From: Cichorium intybus
Lineage: Eukaryota; Streptophyta; Magnoliopsida; Asterales; Asteraceae
NCBI GenBank assembly: GCA_023525715.1
Contig: CM042014.1
Span: 24,088,904-24,152,903 of the forward strand
DNA: 64,000 nt
Direction: 5' to 3'
Shown: positions 41,047-52,165 of the stretch, in pieces
Position numbering within the stretch: position 1 is the first letter of the stretch
Layout: every line of letters starts with the position of its first letter
Notes under the pieces: model-generated
What the model saw: only the letters and a program-made list of their open reading frames with translations
The model's database searches: none
Told to the model about the DNA's origin: nothing
Translations under genes and position numbers: made by a program

Positions 41047-44000
41047 TCTATACATTCTAATAAAGGAACCATGTTAATGCCACATGTCATTTTTCTAGGC
41101 CTTCTGAAACTCATTTTCCCGCCCAATATAATTTGACACGTGTCCTATATACGTATCTATACATTTACGACTTGCTTGATATATGATTTCTGAAATTACG
41201 CCAAAATTTTTTGCCGATCACCTTTTATCTCCTACAATTTCGTATTCCATTTTGAAAATCAAATCTATCTCCTACAATTTCGTATTCTGTTTTGAAAATC
41301 AAATTTTGAAAATAAATCCAACCATAAATGTTCATCAAAGTCCATCTCTCTTGCTCTCTGTTCCTATGACCTCGACGATACATCCCCTCGCGGCCCTCAA
41401 TATCCGTTACCCAATGTCTGATTCTCTTTCTCCGGTTCGATAACAAAGAATAGCCCTAACTTCCACTATCAAAATACCTGTAATCGAGTTATCAGTTTGG
41501 TTAGTTTTACTACAATATTTTTTTTATAATTGGGTGCGAGGTTGTACAAGCGATTCGAGAAGCTATAATCGATGAGTCTGGTTAGTTTTACTTTTTCTGT
41601 TATTAAATCTTATTTTCCACGTCAAAATTGTTTGAAGAGAAATGCAGGTATGTGTTAGTTGTTGGGATAGCATCTTATTGTGAGTTTATGTTATGTGTTT
41701 TGGTGATTTTATACAGGGTTTGGCGAGAAATGATTCATTGCAATGGTGACAAAAAAATGATCTTGTACGTGGAGATTCATGGTAGGTATTTTTTGGTGTA
41801 TCTTTCTACTTCCGGTTTACACTCCCCACCTGTTTGATATAATGCCTAAGTGACAGTTCAACTGGTCAATTAAATATGTGCAGATTCGAGATGGTAAGTG
41901 ACAGTTCAACTGGTCAATTTTATGCTTATTTTGTATCTTTTTTGCTTCTAGACGAGTTACTCTCTACTCTATGTGCCGACTTCTCCATATTGTGGTTTTG
42001 TTGTTTTATTTTTCCTATAATGTTCTTTAAATGTCTGAAATCTGCAGATCGTAGTCAAAGTGCAGCCATGGTTCAATGGTCCTTCAAGATTGAACGCCCT
42101 TTCGGTATTGTGCCAGTGATCCCCATTTCATTTTTTGTGTTGTTTGTTTATTTCTGCAACATGGGGTTCTTTTGTACTTTTTAAACATCGTTCAACAGTT
42201 TTTTGGAAGGAATTATAGTCTCCAATTGCAACTAATCTACCTTTCACCTTGATTAAGTCATTGTTTCAATGTTTATTTTCATGCAACAGGTGGTGCTCTT
42301 AATTCACCTGATGACATTAAAGCAAAACAATATTGATATCTTTGAATTTGATTGGCCCATTACGTTTAAACCATCAGCTCAAGTTAATCATTTATTAAAT
42401 GGGTAAATTACAAGTTTTTATACCTTTTCTCAACGTGATCATTTATGTCTTTATATTATTCTTATGATTATCTAAGGGGTATGATTTAAATTTTATTATT
42501 TTAAATTGTTGCTTGAATGTTTGATTATCTTGGTTTATAATTTTAGTTTTCTATCCACTTTAAATATTTTAAGAGGGTATTATGAATGAAAATAAGAAAT
42601 TGGGATCTGGTGAATTCAAATGATTTAGTTGTTGGTTGTCATGGCCAGTAAACCATCCTACACAAATTTATATTTTTAATGCTAATTGTATTTATAGGGA
42701 ATTTCTTTTCAATTAATTGGTGAATCCGGAGGACCTGAATGTAAATTTTTATTATAAAAAGTTACTCAATTTGTTGAAGAAAAGCTTGTATCAAATGGTA
42801 AAGCATTAAAGACTATGTTTTGTGCCACTAAGAACCTGGAGATATATACAATATCATGGTGATCAATATCTAAGATGCACATGTTCATGTTGTAATATTT
42901 GATCAATATGCCCATATTAATCAAAATATTCGACACGATTATTAAAATGGAGCTTATAATTTCGAATTCAATTATTTCTTTTTCTTTGTAATTGGTGACA
43001 CCATCAGTATGATTAATCTGGAATGGTGCTTTTTATATTTATTTGTAATTGGGTTTCTCTTATCTAGATTATATAAACAAATAGATATTTTGGGTTGCTG
43101 TATTGATTCTTCATTTTCTATTTCAGCGTGTCTTATCATATTATGATTTTAATTGACATAAATGTATTGATGACTTTATTTCAAGTTATACTATAAAACT
43201 ACTTAAGAACAAAACTATTTTCTAATGAAACCGTGCATGTCGTTTGTTCTAGGTTTGTATAATCTTGATTTTATCCTTTAGTTTGGCGTCAGGTCACTTT
43301 TTAATCGTATATAAACACAGTTTTAGTCAACTTAATAAAAATATATTTACGTTATGTATCATCAAGCCATATAAAACGTTTCAAATTAATTACAAACATA
43401 CTTTTTAATATAAAATAGATTACCCATATGCTATTATCTAAACTGAAATGAAATTTTTAATTAAGCATGTCATAAAAATTAACACTATTTGCTTTAATTT
43501 GATACCTATTATATTTTTTATTTAACGTTTTAAACATTATTCTCACAATATTTAGAAAACATACACCTTAAAATTAGATTCAGTTTGTCCTTTGTATAAT
43601 GGAATCTTTTTGAATGTTTGATACGAATTAGAGTTCAGTTTAACAGTTTGATACAAAGTAGAAATTTGATTTCATTAGACATTTGTTCATGTATTTGTTT
43701 TAACTTGAAACCGATTGAATGTTGCATAATTGAAAATTTTAATGCTTGATTTTTTTTTCTAGATGTTAATATGATACAGAATCCTAAAACTTCATGTCAT
43801 TTTGTGTGGAATCTGATATGGATCATGCAGAGGCAGTGGAGTTGTCGGTATTTCCATAGAATGTGGAGGTTGTTTTTACGGCAGATCACGTCCCACTTTG
43901 TAGGCTTTCGGGAACTTTGTTGGATATTAAAAGGTTGTCTAACAAAAAATGATGACAATGCAGATTTCAATTTACCATCTTTTTTTCTTTTTTTTTGATT

Positions 44001-44308
44001 TCTAAGTTTCTATTTATATACATAGATTCGAATTGTGTTGTTTATTTTTTATATTTTAAGTTGTCAACCCGTTTACTATACGTTAATTTGTATTTTAAGT
44101 TTGGTAATAAATAAATATGCATGGAAGTTTTTATTCTTTTATAATTTTATTTTCAACGTTGTAGAATTCCATGGTTTCATGTTAATCTTCATTATAGCAT
44201 TTTACATTCATTTTTATCTCAGTTATAGTATTCAAGTTTTATTTTCATGTCGATTTTAGCATTTTACTTTTATATCCCAACCCGTGTATCATACGGGTTT
44301 TAACCTAC
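41047..44308 (+). mobile_element. Helitron (non-autonomous), 3.26 kb
   Basis: Starts TCTATACATTCTAATAAAGG after an A (41046). Ends with the hairpin CCCGTGTATCATACGGG (44281-44297) followed after 11 nt by CTAC and a host T (44309). The 5' TC...AAAGGAA text and the 3' hairpin are the standard plant Helitron ends; the final CTAC departs from the canonical CTRR by one base. No Rep/helicase protein is encoded. The interior holds a short direct duplication (AAGTGACAGTTCAACTGGTC at 41850 and 41896) and scattered exon-like scraps near 42047-42120 and 43770-43960 that I cannot name. Confidence 0.8.
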
Positions 44309-44310
44309 TA

Positions 44311-45146
44311 TCTATTATAAAGGAAGCATTTTACTCAAACCACGTTCATTTGAAACCTTCAACCTTTCAACTTCTTTTTCAATTATTACCTTGAATATTT
44401 ATTATTCTAATTTCAATTATATTGTTCATTTAAATCTCTCACTTTGTGTTTATTATTCTAATATACTTACTTTAATTAATGATTTTCATTGTCAATTATA
44501 AGTACACTATTTTTATTAAATAAATTCACATATATGCTAATATTATTGGCAAATTTAAAAATATCATATTAAATAGATAATTTATTATGTTATTTAAACG
44601 TTATCTAGAATCGTGATGAATATTTTTTTCTAATCAAACAACTAAATTTTAGAGACTATATTTTTTTACTTATTTATTTAAAGATATGTTAAATTATGTT
44701 ATTTTTTTATCACAAGTTAAAAGAGTAAAATAAAAAATTATAGTTGACATAGTTAAATACCAAATAGATTAAAAAATTAAAATTGTATTCAAATATTTAG
44801 AACCTCTAAATCATTATAATTATTACGTAGTTATTTTATTTGAATATCCTACAAATTTTCAAATGCTTTAGTATGAAGAACTTTTTATTAACAAGTAGTA
44901 GGTTTTGAATGTTTTTTTTTAACTTTTTCTAATTATAATAAGTGGTTGTAACAAACAATAACAATCGTTGATATTTTAAGTAATCATCATAATCGAAATT
45001 CAAATATTGTCAAATAAGTAACTCTTAAATTAACAAATCATAATAATAGTTCAAAGTAACATTAAATCAAGAATTTTGCTTAATTTAATTAATACACAAG
45101 TCGCTGATAAAACTCATATTAATCAAAATAGTTACAATTTTATGGG
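44311..45146 (+). mobile_element. 5' end of a second Helitron
   Basis: TCTATTATAAAGGAAGC begins at 44311 right after an A, two bases after the first Helitron ends. This is the same 5' signature. The 3' end was not found; the rest to 45146 is AT-rich and it may be truncated. Confidence 0.5.
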
Positions 45147-46033
45147 TCCCGATTCTTCCACTGAACTTTATTATTCTTCCACTAGAAAAAAAACAAAATG
45201 ACAATTATACCGCTGCTTTAATTTCTTTATAATTCCACTGAATTTTTTTTAATCCTTTTGTTATATCCCGTTGCATTTGTATTCCTCATAAACCATGCAC
45301 TTAAATCATTGAGAGAGAGAGAAAGGAGGGAGAGGAAGCGTCGTCGGAAGATGGGAAGCATCGTCGGAAGGAGGGGTTTGCCAAGAACTCGAGATGAGCA
45401 GCAAAACCATGCGCCATTTGTAAGCTGGAGGGGTTTGTAGTTGTAGTTGTTGATTATCCAGGTCATCGATAACTCAAGATGAGCAACAAAAAAATTTAAC
45501 CTCACCCCTTTTCTTTTTACCCACGCCAAAGACTCAATTAAACCATCACACACGCCAAAGACTCACTGACTAACCACGAGATCGGGATATCCCTTACGTT
45601 GTTGTCTCGATTGAGTGGTTTGGTTTCATTTATATGATATACAAATTGGTCCGATACGAATGGTCTGGAATAATGCGTTTATGTCGCCCTCTGTAACATG
45701 GAAGCCATGGTGGTGGATGGAAATGGTGGTGGGAATTGAACAAATGAAGGATATAATGGTGGCCAAAGTAAGATGGTTGTGAAAATGAATTGAAATTGAA
45801 ATTATAGGGTGTTTTTATTTATTTAAAGGTGGTGGGTTCCATGTAATGAAGTGTAATTTGTCTACAACATATGGGTGAGAGGGAATATGCAGTGACAGAG
45901 TGATGGGTAATATTTGGAGAAGCTTGACATCTTTCTCTCTCTCGATTAATATCTCAAAATTAAATTAAAAGGCATAACTGTCAATATGTAACTTTTCCAG
46001 TAGATGAATAAAAAGGTTCCTTGGAAAAATCAA
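45147..46033. mobile_element. TIR element, about 0.89 kb
   Basis: The left end (GATTCTTCCACTGAAC, then TTCCACTAGAAAAAA and CAAAATGACAATTATACC) matches the complement of the right end (GATTTTTCCAAGGAAC, then ATCTACTGGAAAAG and ATATTGACAGTTATGCC) over about 60 bp. The interior has a GAGAGAGAGAAAGG stretch and a CGTCGTCGGAAGATGGGAAG duplication at 45338. No coding recognised and no clear target duplication. Confidence 0.55.
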
Positions 46034-46596
46034 CTCCCCAATTTTATATATCAACTCAGTGTTAGGATTATTATCGCATAACTAATGTCAATAACATAAT
46101 CATTTTCAACAACGTATTTGTTAACATATATACCTAGGTCTGGCATTCTTTTCCCAAGACATCATGACTTCCATTATTCTCTCTTTCTAGGAAACCTATT
46201 GTCTTTAATTCCCCGTACATTTGATAAATTACTAGCCATCACTGAGAAAATGTTTATATACTTGTTTATATGTGCAATTGGTGAAAATAATTCAGTTAGC
46301 ATGTTCATTGAAACTAGAATGGAAGATTGAAACTATAACATTCTTTAAGAATGAATATTGAAAAAAAGAGAGGATTGTTGATTCAAAAATGCAACAGGTA
46401 GTGGTGGTTAGTCGAAGATGAACAAAGCTAATAAAACGTTGAAGAATAGGGAAGGATATGTAGGATTCTCGTATTTCAATTTGGCATGTTTACAAATATA
46501 TTCTTGAAGAATGTTGTATTTTAAATAAAGAATGTAGTATATATTACAAACAGATTCTTAAAGAATGTAGTATAGAAAGTTTGTGTATATTCTTGT
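46034..46596. other. AT-rich sequence with repeated ATTCTTGAAGAATG palindromes
   Basis: Several short palindromes of the ATTCTTNAAGAATG(TAGTATA) type occur at 46341, 46500-46580 and again beyond the LTR element at 54045-54150. The LTR element inserted inside this repeat tract. Confidence 0.6.
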
Positions 46597-47363
46597 TGTT
46601 GGATTAGGTGTCTAAGCCATGACTTTATATTTATATTTTATCTTGTTAATTGAAGCAAATTCCATTTGGGTTGCCCTCATAGCTGGAGGTCAGGATAGAG
46701 TTCGGTAGAGTAAAAGGTTGATTTATTAATTGTTTAATAAATCAATAGAATTAATTAAATGATTTATTAATATATTTAAGTGTTAATATATTAATTAGAA
46801 ACTATAATAATTAATTAAGATTTAATCTAGAATTAATTGGATTTAATTCAGTGATTAAATTAATTAATTAAAAGTGCAGGGACTGGCTTTGTAATTATTC
46901 GATAGTTGAATAAAAGGCTAGCCAGTGGAAGCCTCAAGTTGGGCGAAATTATGGAGGCTATCTCCATAATTTCAAAACCCTAGTTAGGGTTTTTAGAGGC
47001 TTGCCCATATGGATAACAGGCTTGTCCATTAAGGGGCTTCTCTAGGGTTTCTGCTGTAGCCTCTTGGAGGCTATATAAGGAACCCTCTGGAGGCTCAAAA
47101 CCTGCGCCAATTTCAACCAGATAAACTCTGTTGAACTGTCTTCTCCATTGCTTTGGGTATGACTTTCATTTGAGGCAGGATACTTTTGCTGCTAGCTTCA
47201 AGAACAATATCAAAAGGTTAGTAATTCTTGTTTTGATCTTTAGAAATTATTGTTGGCCTTTAGGTTTTAGTTTATTATCTTCATAGAAGAAAACATAGAT
47301 ATTTCTAGGGTTGCATGTGAACCATAGGATATTTGTGTTTATTGTTTGCTAGAAAACCCTTCA
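46597..47363 (+). repeat. 5' LTR (767 bp)
   Basis: TG...CA ends. AT-rich U3 part (TTAATTAATT repeats) followed by a GC-richer segment containing the TATA box and CTAGGGTTT motifs. Confidence 0.93.
47072..47078 (+). promoter_or_regulatory. LTR TATA box
   Basis: TATATAA in GGAGGCTATATAAGGAACC. The transcript would start about 30 bp downstream, leaving R-U5 of roughly 260 bp. The 3' LTR keeps the same box at about 53710. Confidence 0.7.
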
Positions 47364-47364
47364 G

Positions 47365-47376
47365 TGGTATCAGAGC
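47365..47376 (+). promoter_or_regulatory. Primer-binding site (initiator tRNA-Met)
   Basis: TGGTATCAGAGC, one base after the LTR. Confidence 0.95.
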
Positions 47377-47908
47377 ATAGGCTGTTTTCTTATGAAATTG
47401 ATATAAACTGCTTAATTGCTTTTTGCCTTGGTGTTTTTTTGCGATGAACATCACCTAGGATGGCCTTAATTTCGTGGCCTAGGCTAGGGTTTCCTAACCC
47501 TAGCCGCCACCCCTTTATTCCCCCTTGATTTGCTGCCCAGATTAGGATTGTTATTTTTGGTAATTGCTGATTAATTAAATAACTAGAATCCTTATCCATA
47601 TCTTGTTGATTTCAAAATCTAGGGGTTAATATAGGTAATTAATTTGATTAATTTTGTGATGCCTATATTTGATTTAATTAGTTTAATTAATTGTTTAACT
47701 TAAAGATCAATTAAATCAGCTTAACGAATTAATTAAATTTTCAAAAAATAGATAATAATTTGCGAAAATTATGAGATAATTGATTCTAAAATATTTTAAT
47801 AAGATTAAAATATATCTTATATATTTATGATTAAAAGTTAATTATTTATATATAAGAAAATTGGTTAGTCTTACCGCAAGTAGACCTCATTCACAAAACT
47901 GTCCAATA

Positions 47909-48031
47909 AAGAGGGTATAAGGCGACTGACTATAAAATGTTAGTCTAATGGGTATCCACTATTACCCACCGCTCTCCTGGTCAGTCGAGTGTCGTTAGCC
48001 GAACGGGTTTGATAGAACCGCTAAGCCTCTT
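47909..48031 (+). ncRNA. Predicted multibranch RNA structure in the element leader
   Basis: Pairings read by eye: closing stem AAGAGG (47909) with CCTCTT (48026); helix CGACTGAC (47923) with GTCAGTCG (47980); enclosed hairpin TGGGTA (47949) with TACCCA (47963); hairpin TTAGC (47995) with GCTAA (48020), capped by GGTT/AACC. An alternative pairing GACTGAC (47924) with GTTAGTC (47939) competes with the second helix. It lies between the primer site and the gag trace, where retroelements keep packaging signals. Not energy-checked. Confidence 0.5.
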
Positions 48032-48142
48032 AAAAGTATAATGCTATAATTGAAAGTACTAGAACCTCAAACAAATCCCAATCTAGTTACTTTAGGTTTA
48101 AAAATGTGAATTGGTGCTAATCCATGAAATTGCACATTGCAA

Positions 48143-48201
48143 TTTGTGAAACATTGGTGGAGCATGTGTGGTTAACCGGCACACCAATAGGGGTTCACAA
48201 A
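48143..48201 (+). ncRNA. Two-tier hairpin motif, copy 1
   Basis: Outer stem TTTGTGAA (48143) with TTCACAAA (48194). Inner stem ATTGGTG (48153) with CACCAAT (48182). The 22-nt terminal loop (48160-48181) begins GAGCATGTGTGG and ends TTAACCGGCA, containing the palindrome GGTTAACC. A further hairpin AAATTGC/GCAATTT (48127/48139) is adjacent upstream. Confidence 0.7.
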
Positions 48202-48224
48202 GACTTGCAATGGGTTTCTCGATT

Positions 48225-48280
48225 TTGTCATTATTAACGGAGCGTGTGTGGTTAACCGGCACGTTAATTAGAGATGACAA
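48225..48280 (+). ncRNA. Two-tier hairpin motif, copy 2
   Basis: Outer stem TTGTCAT (48225) with ATGACAA (48274). Inner stem ATTAACG (48233) with CGTTAAT (48262). The 22-nt loop differs from copy 1 at one base and also holds GGTTAACC. Stem sequences differ from copy 1 but remain fully paired. Confidence 0.7.
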
Positions 48281-48326
48281 TTGACTTCGAGAGTACCGAG
48301 CTAATTTGCATGGTTATTCACACCCG

Positions 48327-48374
48327 GTTTGTGATCCTCGGCATCCCAGTCACAAACAGTGGGGCACATCCGAG
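48327..48374 (+). ncRNA. Possible H-type pseudoknot in the element leader
   Basis: Stem 1 is GTTTGTGA (48327) with TCACAAAC (48350), 8 bp. Its loop contains CTCGG (48337), complementary to CCGAG (48370) downstream of the stem, which would make a pseudoknot. Enclosing pairs GCATG (48308) with CATGC (48381) and TATTCA (48315) with TGAATA (48389) are also possible. Predicted by eye only. Confidence 0.4.
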
Positions 48375-48596
48375 ACTAAACATGCCATTGAATAGTTCAA
48401 TGTGTCTCAACAGATCTAGGAATTTCATAAGATGAAATTGATAAGTGTATTATCTACCTTAATGACCATTATGTTGTGATTACGGCATCCCTCTTCACAC
48501 CATAGTTGGGGTATTTTGGGTCCTAGCCTTAATAAATAATATATTGGGTAATTATTTAAAAGGATAAATTAAACTAATAAATTCTGTTTGTTATAG

Positions 48597-48980
48597 ATGT
48601 CTGAATCAAGTGTCTATTCTCCTCCCTCTCCTCCTTCACCCATTTCTGAGAGCATCAGAAAGCACCTGCTAAATATGGAAAGGCTGACTGGCCTTAACTA
48701 TATTGTATGGCTTCATAAATAGAGAATAGTTCTCTGCTTTGCTGGCAAGCCATATATGACTGAGTGTCCGCTACCCAAAACATGACATCACACAGTAGCC
48801 TGTGATGAGCATGACTCCTTGATTGTCAAGTCAAGGAAAGTTCGTTACCTAATACTATTGATCATTGACCCCGATTTCCGCAGGAATTTAGAATTCCTAG
48901 GGTCAGATAAGTTAACACAGCTAGTTGTGGAAAAGTTCCATGAACTGGTTGAGAAAGGACGAGCTAAGATCTTCAAATAG
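48597..48980 (+). pseudogene. Copia gag relic
   Basis: From the ATG at 48597 the frame reads MSESSVYSPPSPPSP, then RLTGLNYIVWLH, a stop, RIVLCFAGKPYMTECPLP, a stop, and then a long stretch to KFHELVEKGRAKIFK before further stops. The order and wording (LTG-NY-W-, RIVL, LP) are those of copia-type gag. In-frame stops show it no longer encodes protein, in contrast to the well-preserved LTRs. Downstream, protease to RNase H are not recognisable. Confidence 0.6.
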
Positions 48981-49778
48981 TTTGAAGTGTGCAGGAAGTA
49001 GCACCAGTTCACATGTTCTCAAGACTGAGAGACACACAGGTGAACTGTATAAATTTGGTTCCCTTTTTGATCGGGAGTTAAAGCATTAGCTCGACTCGCT
49101 GATCTGTTCATCCTGATGTACAGGAAGGGAAACCAGATAAGACAATTGTGGATATGCATTCAATGTTGACTCTGTATGAGTCGTTCATAGAGAAGCATAG
49201 TTCCATTGATTTAGCTGCTTCGGGATTGAGTCCAGTAATAAGACACATCAAGAAATGATCTAGATCGTCTGGACCGGTTCCTCGATGGTTCAAACTGGGA
49301 ATCCACAGGGTGTGACACAGTCACGGAAAGATTGGAAAATGCTCCGAAGCCGAACAGTTTGGCAACTCAGGAATATCTTAAAACTCAGAACACCTGATCC
49401 TTAGTTCCTTGATACAGGATGTGTTTCTCACATTTGCTCTGTATGCATGGACTCTGTAGGATGTGAGATGTTGTTGCATAGGAGCATATTCAGATTGGAT
49501 CTGAAGCTCATGCAGTTTTAGAGTTTAGTTAGATGTTGAAATCATGTTATTAGCTTATCAGATGCGTATGACATTGTCTATCATATAATACATTGTTCAA
49601 GGATTTTGTTTTAATAAAATTGTCAATTTTCTTTTAACACATGTTGTTTGAAATATCCTTGAAATGTTGTATGATTGTGTTGAATGCATGATTAGTAATA
49701 ACTTGAATATTGATACATCCAAAGTGTTTGGATGTTAGGAATTGTGCTCCTTATGATTGTTAAAGTGAATATTATAAG

Positions 49779-50040
49779 AATCAATTCAACCAAAGGTCCA
49801 GTTGGACAGGACTTTGGAATCATTTGACTTAGAGTCACATGATGAATTGAGTTCTTAATGTGTTAAGAAATGAATCAACCAAAGATCCAGTTGGATAGGA
49901 CTTTGGAACCATTTGACTTAGACTCGAATGATGATTAAGTTCTTTATAAAGCACATGTGGCAAGAAATGAATCACCCAAAGATCCAAAGGATATGATTTT
50001 GGAATCAGCTGACTTAGAGTCAACTGAAGATTGCAAGTTT
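49779..50040 (+). repeat. Three imperfect tandem repeats of about 90 bp
   Basis: AATGAATCAACCAAAGATCC, then GGACTTTGGAATCA and TTTGACTTAGAGTCA recur starting at about 49779, 49868 and 49965. Within each, GACTTAGAGTC-type text is self-complementary. Confidence 0.75.
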
Positions 50041-50803
50041 TGAACATAATTAACAAAGTCATAAATTTACATAGAGATGTAAAGGAGATTAAGATTAGGA
50101 GCAATGAACACATCAGTTGCTGTGTGCTGCTCGAATCTTCAAATTGAACACAATTGTTTGTACTTCACGATATTTGTCATTCGGTATGACGAATATGACT
50201 TTGCTTATCAGAATAAGCGATTGGATTGAATCCTTGAACAGTTCAAGGACTTCAAAAGAAGTACAAGACCAACAGAACCTGAGTGACAACATAAACTGGG
50301 AAAAATGTTTCACAGTTTATTCCCCTTCCAAGAACATTAATAGTTATAATGTGTCTTAGGGAAGATGATGGAGCGTTGGTCGAAACAGTTCGATCCTCAA
50401 TATATGAGATACATTGCAAATTAGTTTCCGATACATTGAATACTAAAACAATCAGACCATATTCCAACCACATCTTCGACTATGTAGGTTTTGTAGACAC
50501 TGTCTGAAATGTAAAGCTGGGATTGTCCCACTTGTACATCAAAGGTCCAAGGTCTTGTAGTGTTCGTCTGAACCTCATGACTGGCTTGAACCTAATCAGA
50601 AATGTCATTTCACTGGCTATCCCGCTGTACCTGGAAGAGAAAGAGCTCTTTTAGAAAGAACTCAGTTTCTAAGGAAACAGTGGGAGTTTGGGACAGTCCT
50701 GAATGAGTTCAGGATTAGCCAAGTGAAATAACCTTTAGTCATCACTAAGCTTAGAGCATAAATCAGATTTTTGTTTTAATTCTGACATAATCTTCTCTTA
50801 AAC

Positions 50804-50853
50804 CGGTAGCATTGATCACCGTCATAAGTAGTTATGATCGGGGTGACATACCG
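50804..50853 (+). ncRNA. Three-tier hairpin in the element interior
   Basis: CGGTA (50804) with TACCG (50849); TCACC (50816) with GGTGA (50842); TCATAA (50822) with TTATGA (50832), loop GTAG. A different loop from the repeated motif. Confidence 0.4.
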
Positions 50854-51138
50854 AATATTGGTAAAACACTATTGCTGGTACGGATTTTCAATCCGACTAC
50901 TTGGAAGCATTGGTGAGCCCGATTGCTGCCAATTAAGAGAACCTTAGGACGAGATACAGTCTATGTGACAGTTTGATTGATTTTACAACTGGTCTTAAAA
51001 CCAGTGGGAGTAATCATCAAAAGAAACCAACATGGACAGAAACGTACCTTCAGAACATCTGGTTGAGTGAGACGATACTCAGAGTCAAGTAATTGACTCC
51101 GAGAGAAGCACTCTCAATAGAAGATGAAATCCGAAAGG

Positions 51139-51220
51139 ATACTGCATATTGTAAGTCGTTAGTGGAGCGTGTGTGGATCACCGGCACACTAATAGGGACT
51201 CACATAGAATATGCCAGTAT
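51139..51220 (+). ncRNA. Two-tier hairpin motif, copy 3
   Basis: Outer stem ATACTGCATATT (51139) with AATATGCCAGTAT (51208), 12 pairs with one bulge. AGTC (51154) may pair with GACT (51197). Inner stem TTAGTG (51159) with CACTAA (51187). The 22-nt loop begins GAGCGTGTGTGG and ends ATCACCGGCA; here the loop palindrome is lost. Confidence 0.7.
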
Positions 51221-51460
51221 AAACGTACTTGGGCCCGGGATTTCCCCACGGGCATCTCGCAAGAAAGGATATTCAGATTCTCAAAATATGCCAAAGGATT
51301 GGATTATGAGAAAGGGCTGAAAGATATCCATTAAGATGTTAGAAAAGTTTGGATTCTCAAAATGTGCCAAAAGTTCTGGATTTTGTGAATAGTCCATAAC
51401 CGTGTCAAAGCCAGTGGGAGTGTTGCTGTTATCTATCTCCATATGTGTGTTACATATTGT

Positions 51461-51795
51461 TTCTAGGAAACGTCTCTTTTCATTACAAAGTGTAATGACT
51501 TGGTGTTAAGAGACGGATCGCTATGAAAGACTTAATAAGAGATACGGCATACTCGGGTGGTTTTAAACGTCTATGAGATAGATCGAAACTCTGCCAAAAT
51601 GATCTTGATGAGACTCAAGATGCATTGCCCTAGGAAATAGTTTCCTGTCATTGTAAAGTGTGATGATTTGGCATGAGAGATATGAAAGGTGCAACGTACT
51701 CACATAATCCATTGACATATATCAGATAGATGTTGTCATCAGTATGGACCTGGCCATAATAATCATGATCTTGATAAGATTCAAGATGCATGAGA
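51461..51795 (+). repeat. Tandem duplication of about 168 bp
   Basis: CTAGGAAACGTC...ATTACAAAGTGTAATGA at 51462 corresponds to CTAGGAAATAGT...ATTGTAAAGTGTGATGA at 51630. Both continue through AGAGATA and end in TGATCTTGAT-AGA-TCAAGATGCAT. Confidence 0.65.
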
Positions 51796-52104
51796 AAAAG
51801 TCTCCGAAAGGATATAGTTATTAAAGGTCGTGACACAAGGATTATGAGTAATCCTAAGATTCCAAAAGAGTTTGGAATAAGACTAGATTGAATCCAACAA
51901 GTTTCTTGGATCAATCAGAAGTGTCATGAACATGTCTTGATGACTTAATGCTTAGAGCATACTGAGTCAGATTCAGGATATGACCTGGCTGGAAATACTT
52001 AATGGATTTTGTACATACATGAGAAATCATTGGAAAATGATTAGGGGTGAATGTTGATAACAATTTGAAAAGAGTTTTTCAAATAAGGACTTAATGGTTA
52101 AAGA

Positions 52105-52165
52105 ATTTCGTTGGCATTCCGATGGACCGCGTGTGGCTCACCGGCACATCGTAACACCTCGAAAT
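52105..52165 (+). ncRNA. Two-tier hairpin motif, copy 4
   Basis: Outer stem ATTTCG (52105) with CGAAAT (52160). Inner stem CGATG (52120) with CATCG (52147). The 22-nt loop begins GACCGCGTGTGG and ends CTCACCGGCA. Stem sequences are again different and again complementary. Confidence 0.68.

Noticed and set aside
44035..44259. Hydrophobic 74-codon ORF that looks like a membrane protein
   Set aside because: T-rich Helitron sequence encodes Phe/Ile/Tyr by composition; no start context or conservation visible.
46618..46900. AT-rich TTAATTAATT stretch as a separate satellite
   Set aside because: It is part of both LTRs of the 7.4-kb element.
48143..48280. Known self-cleaving ribozyme (hammerhead, twister) as explanation for the repeated hairpin
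   Set aside because: The hammerhead core CUGAUGA...GAAA is absent, and the conserved part is a single 22-nt terminal loop, unlike the twister layout.
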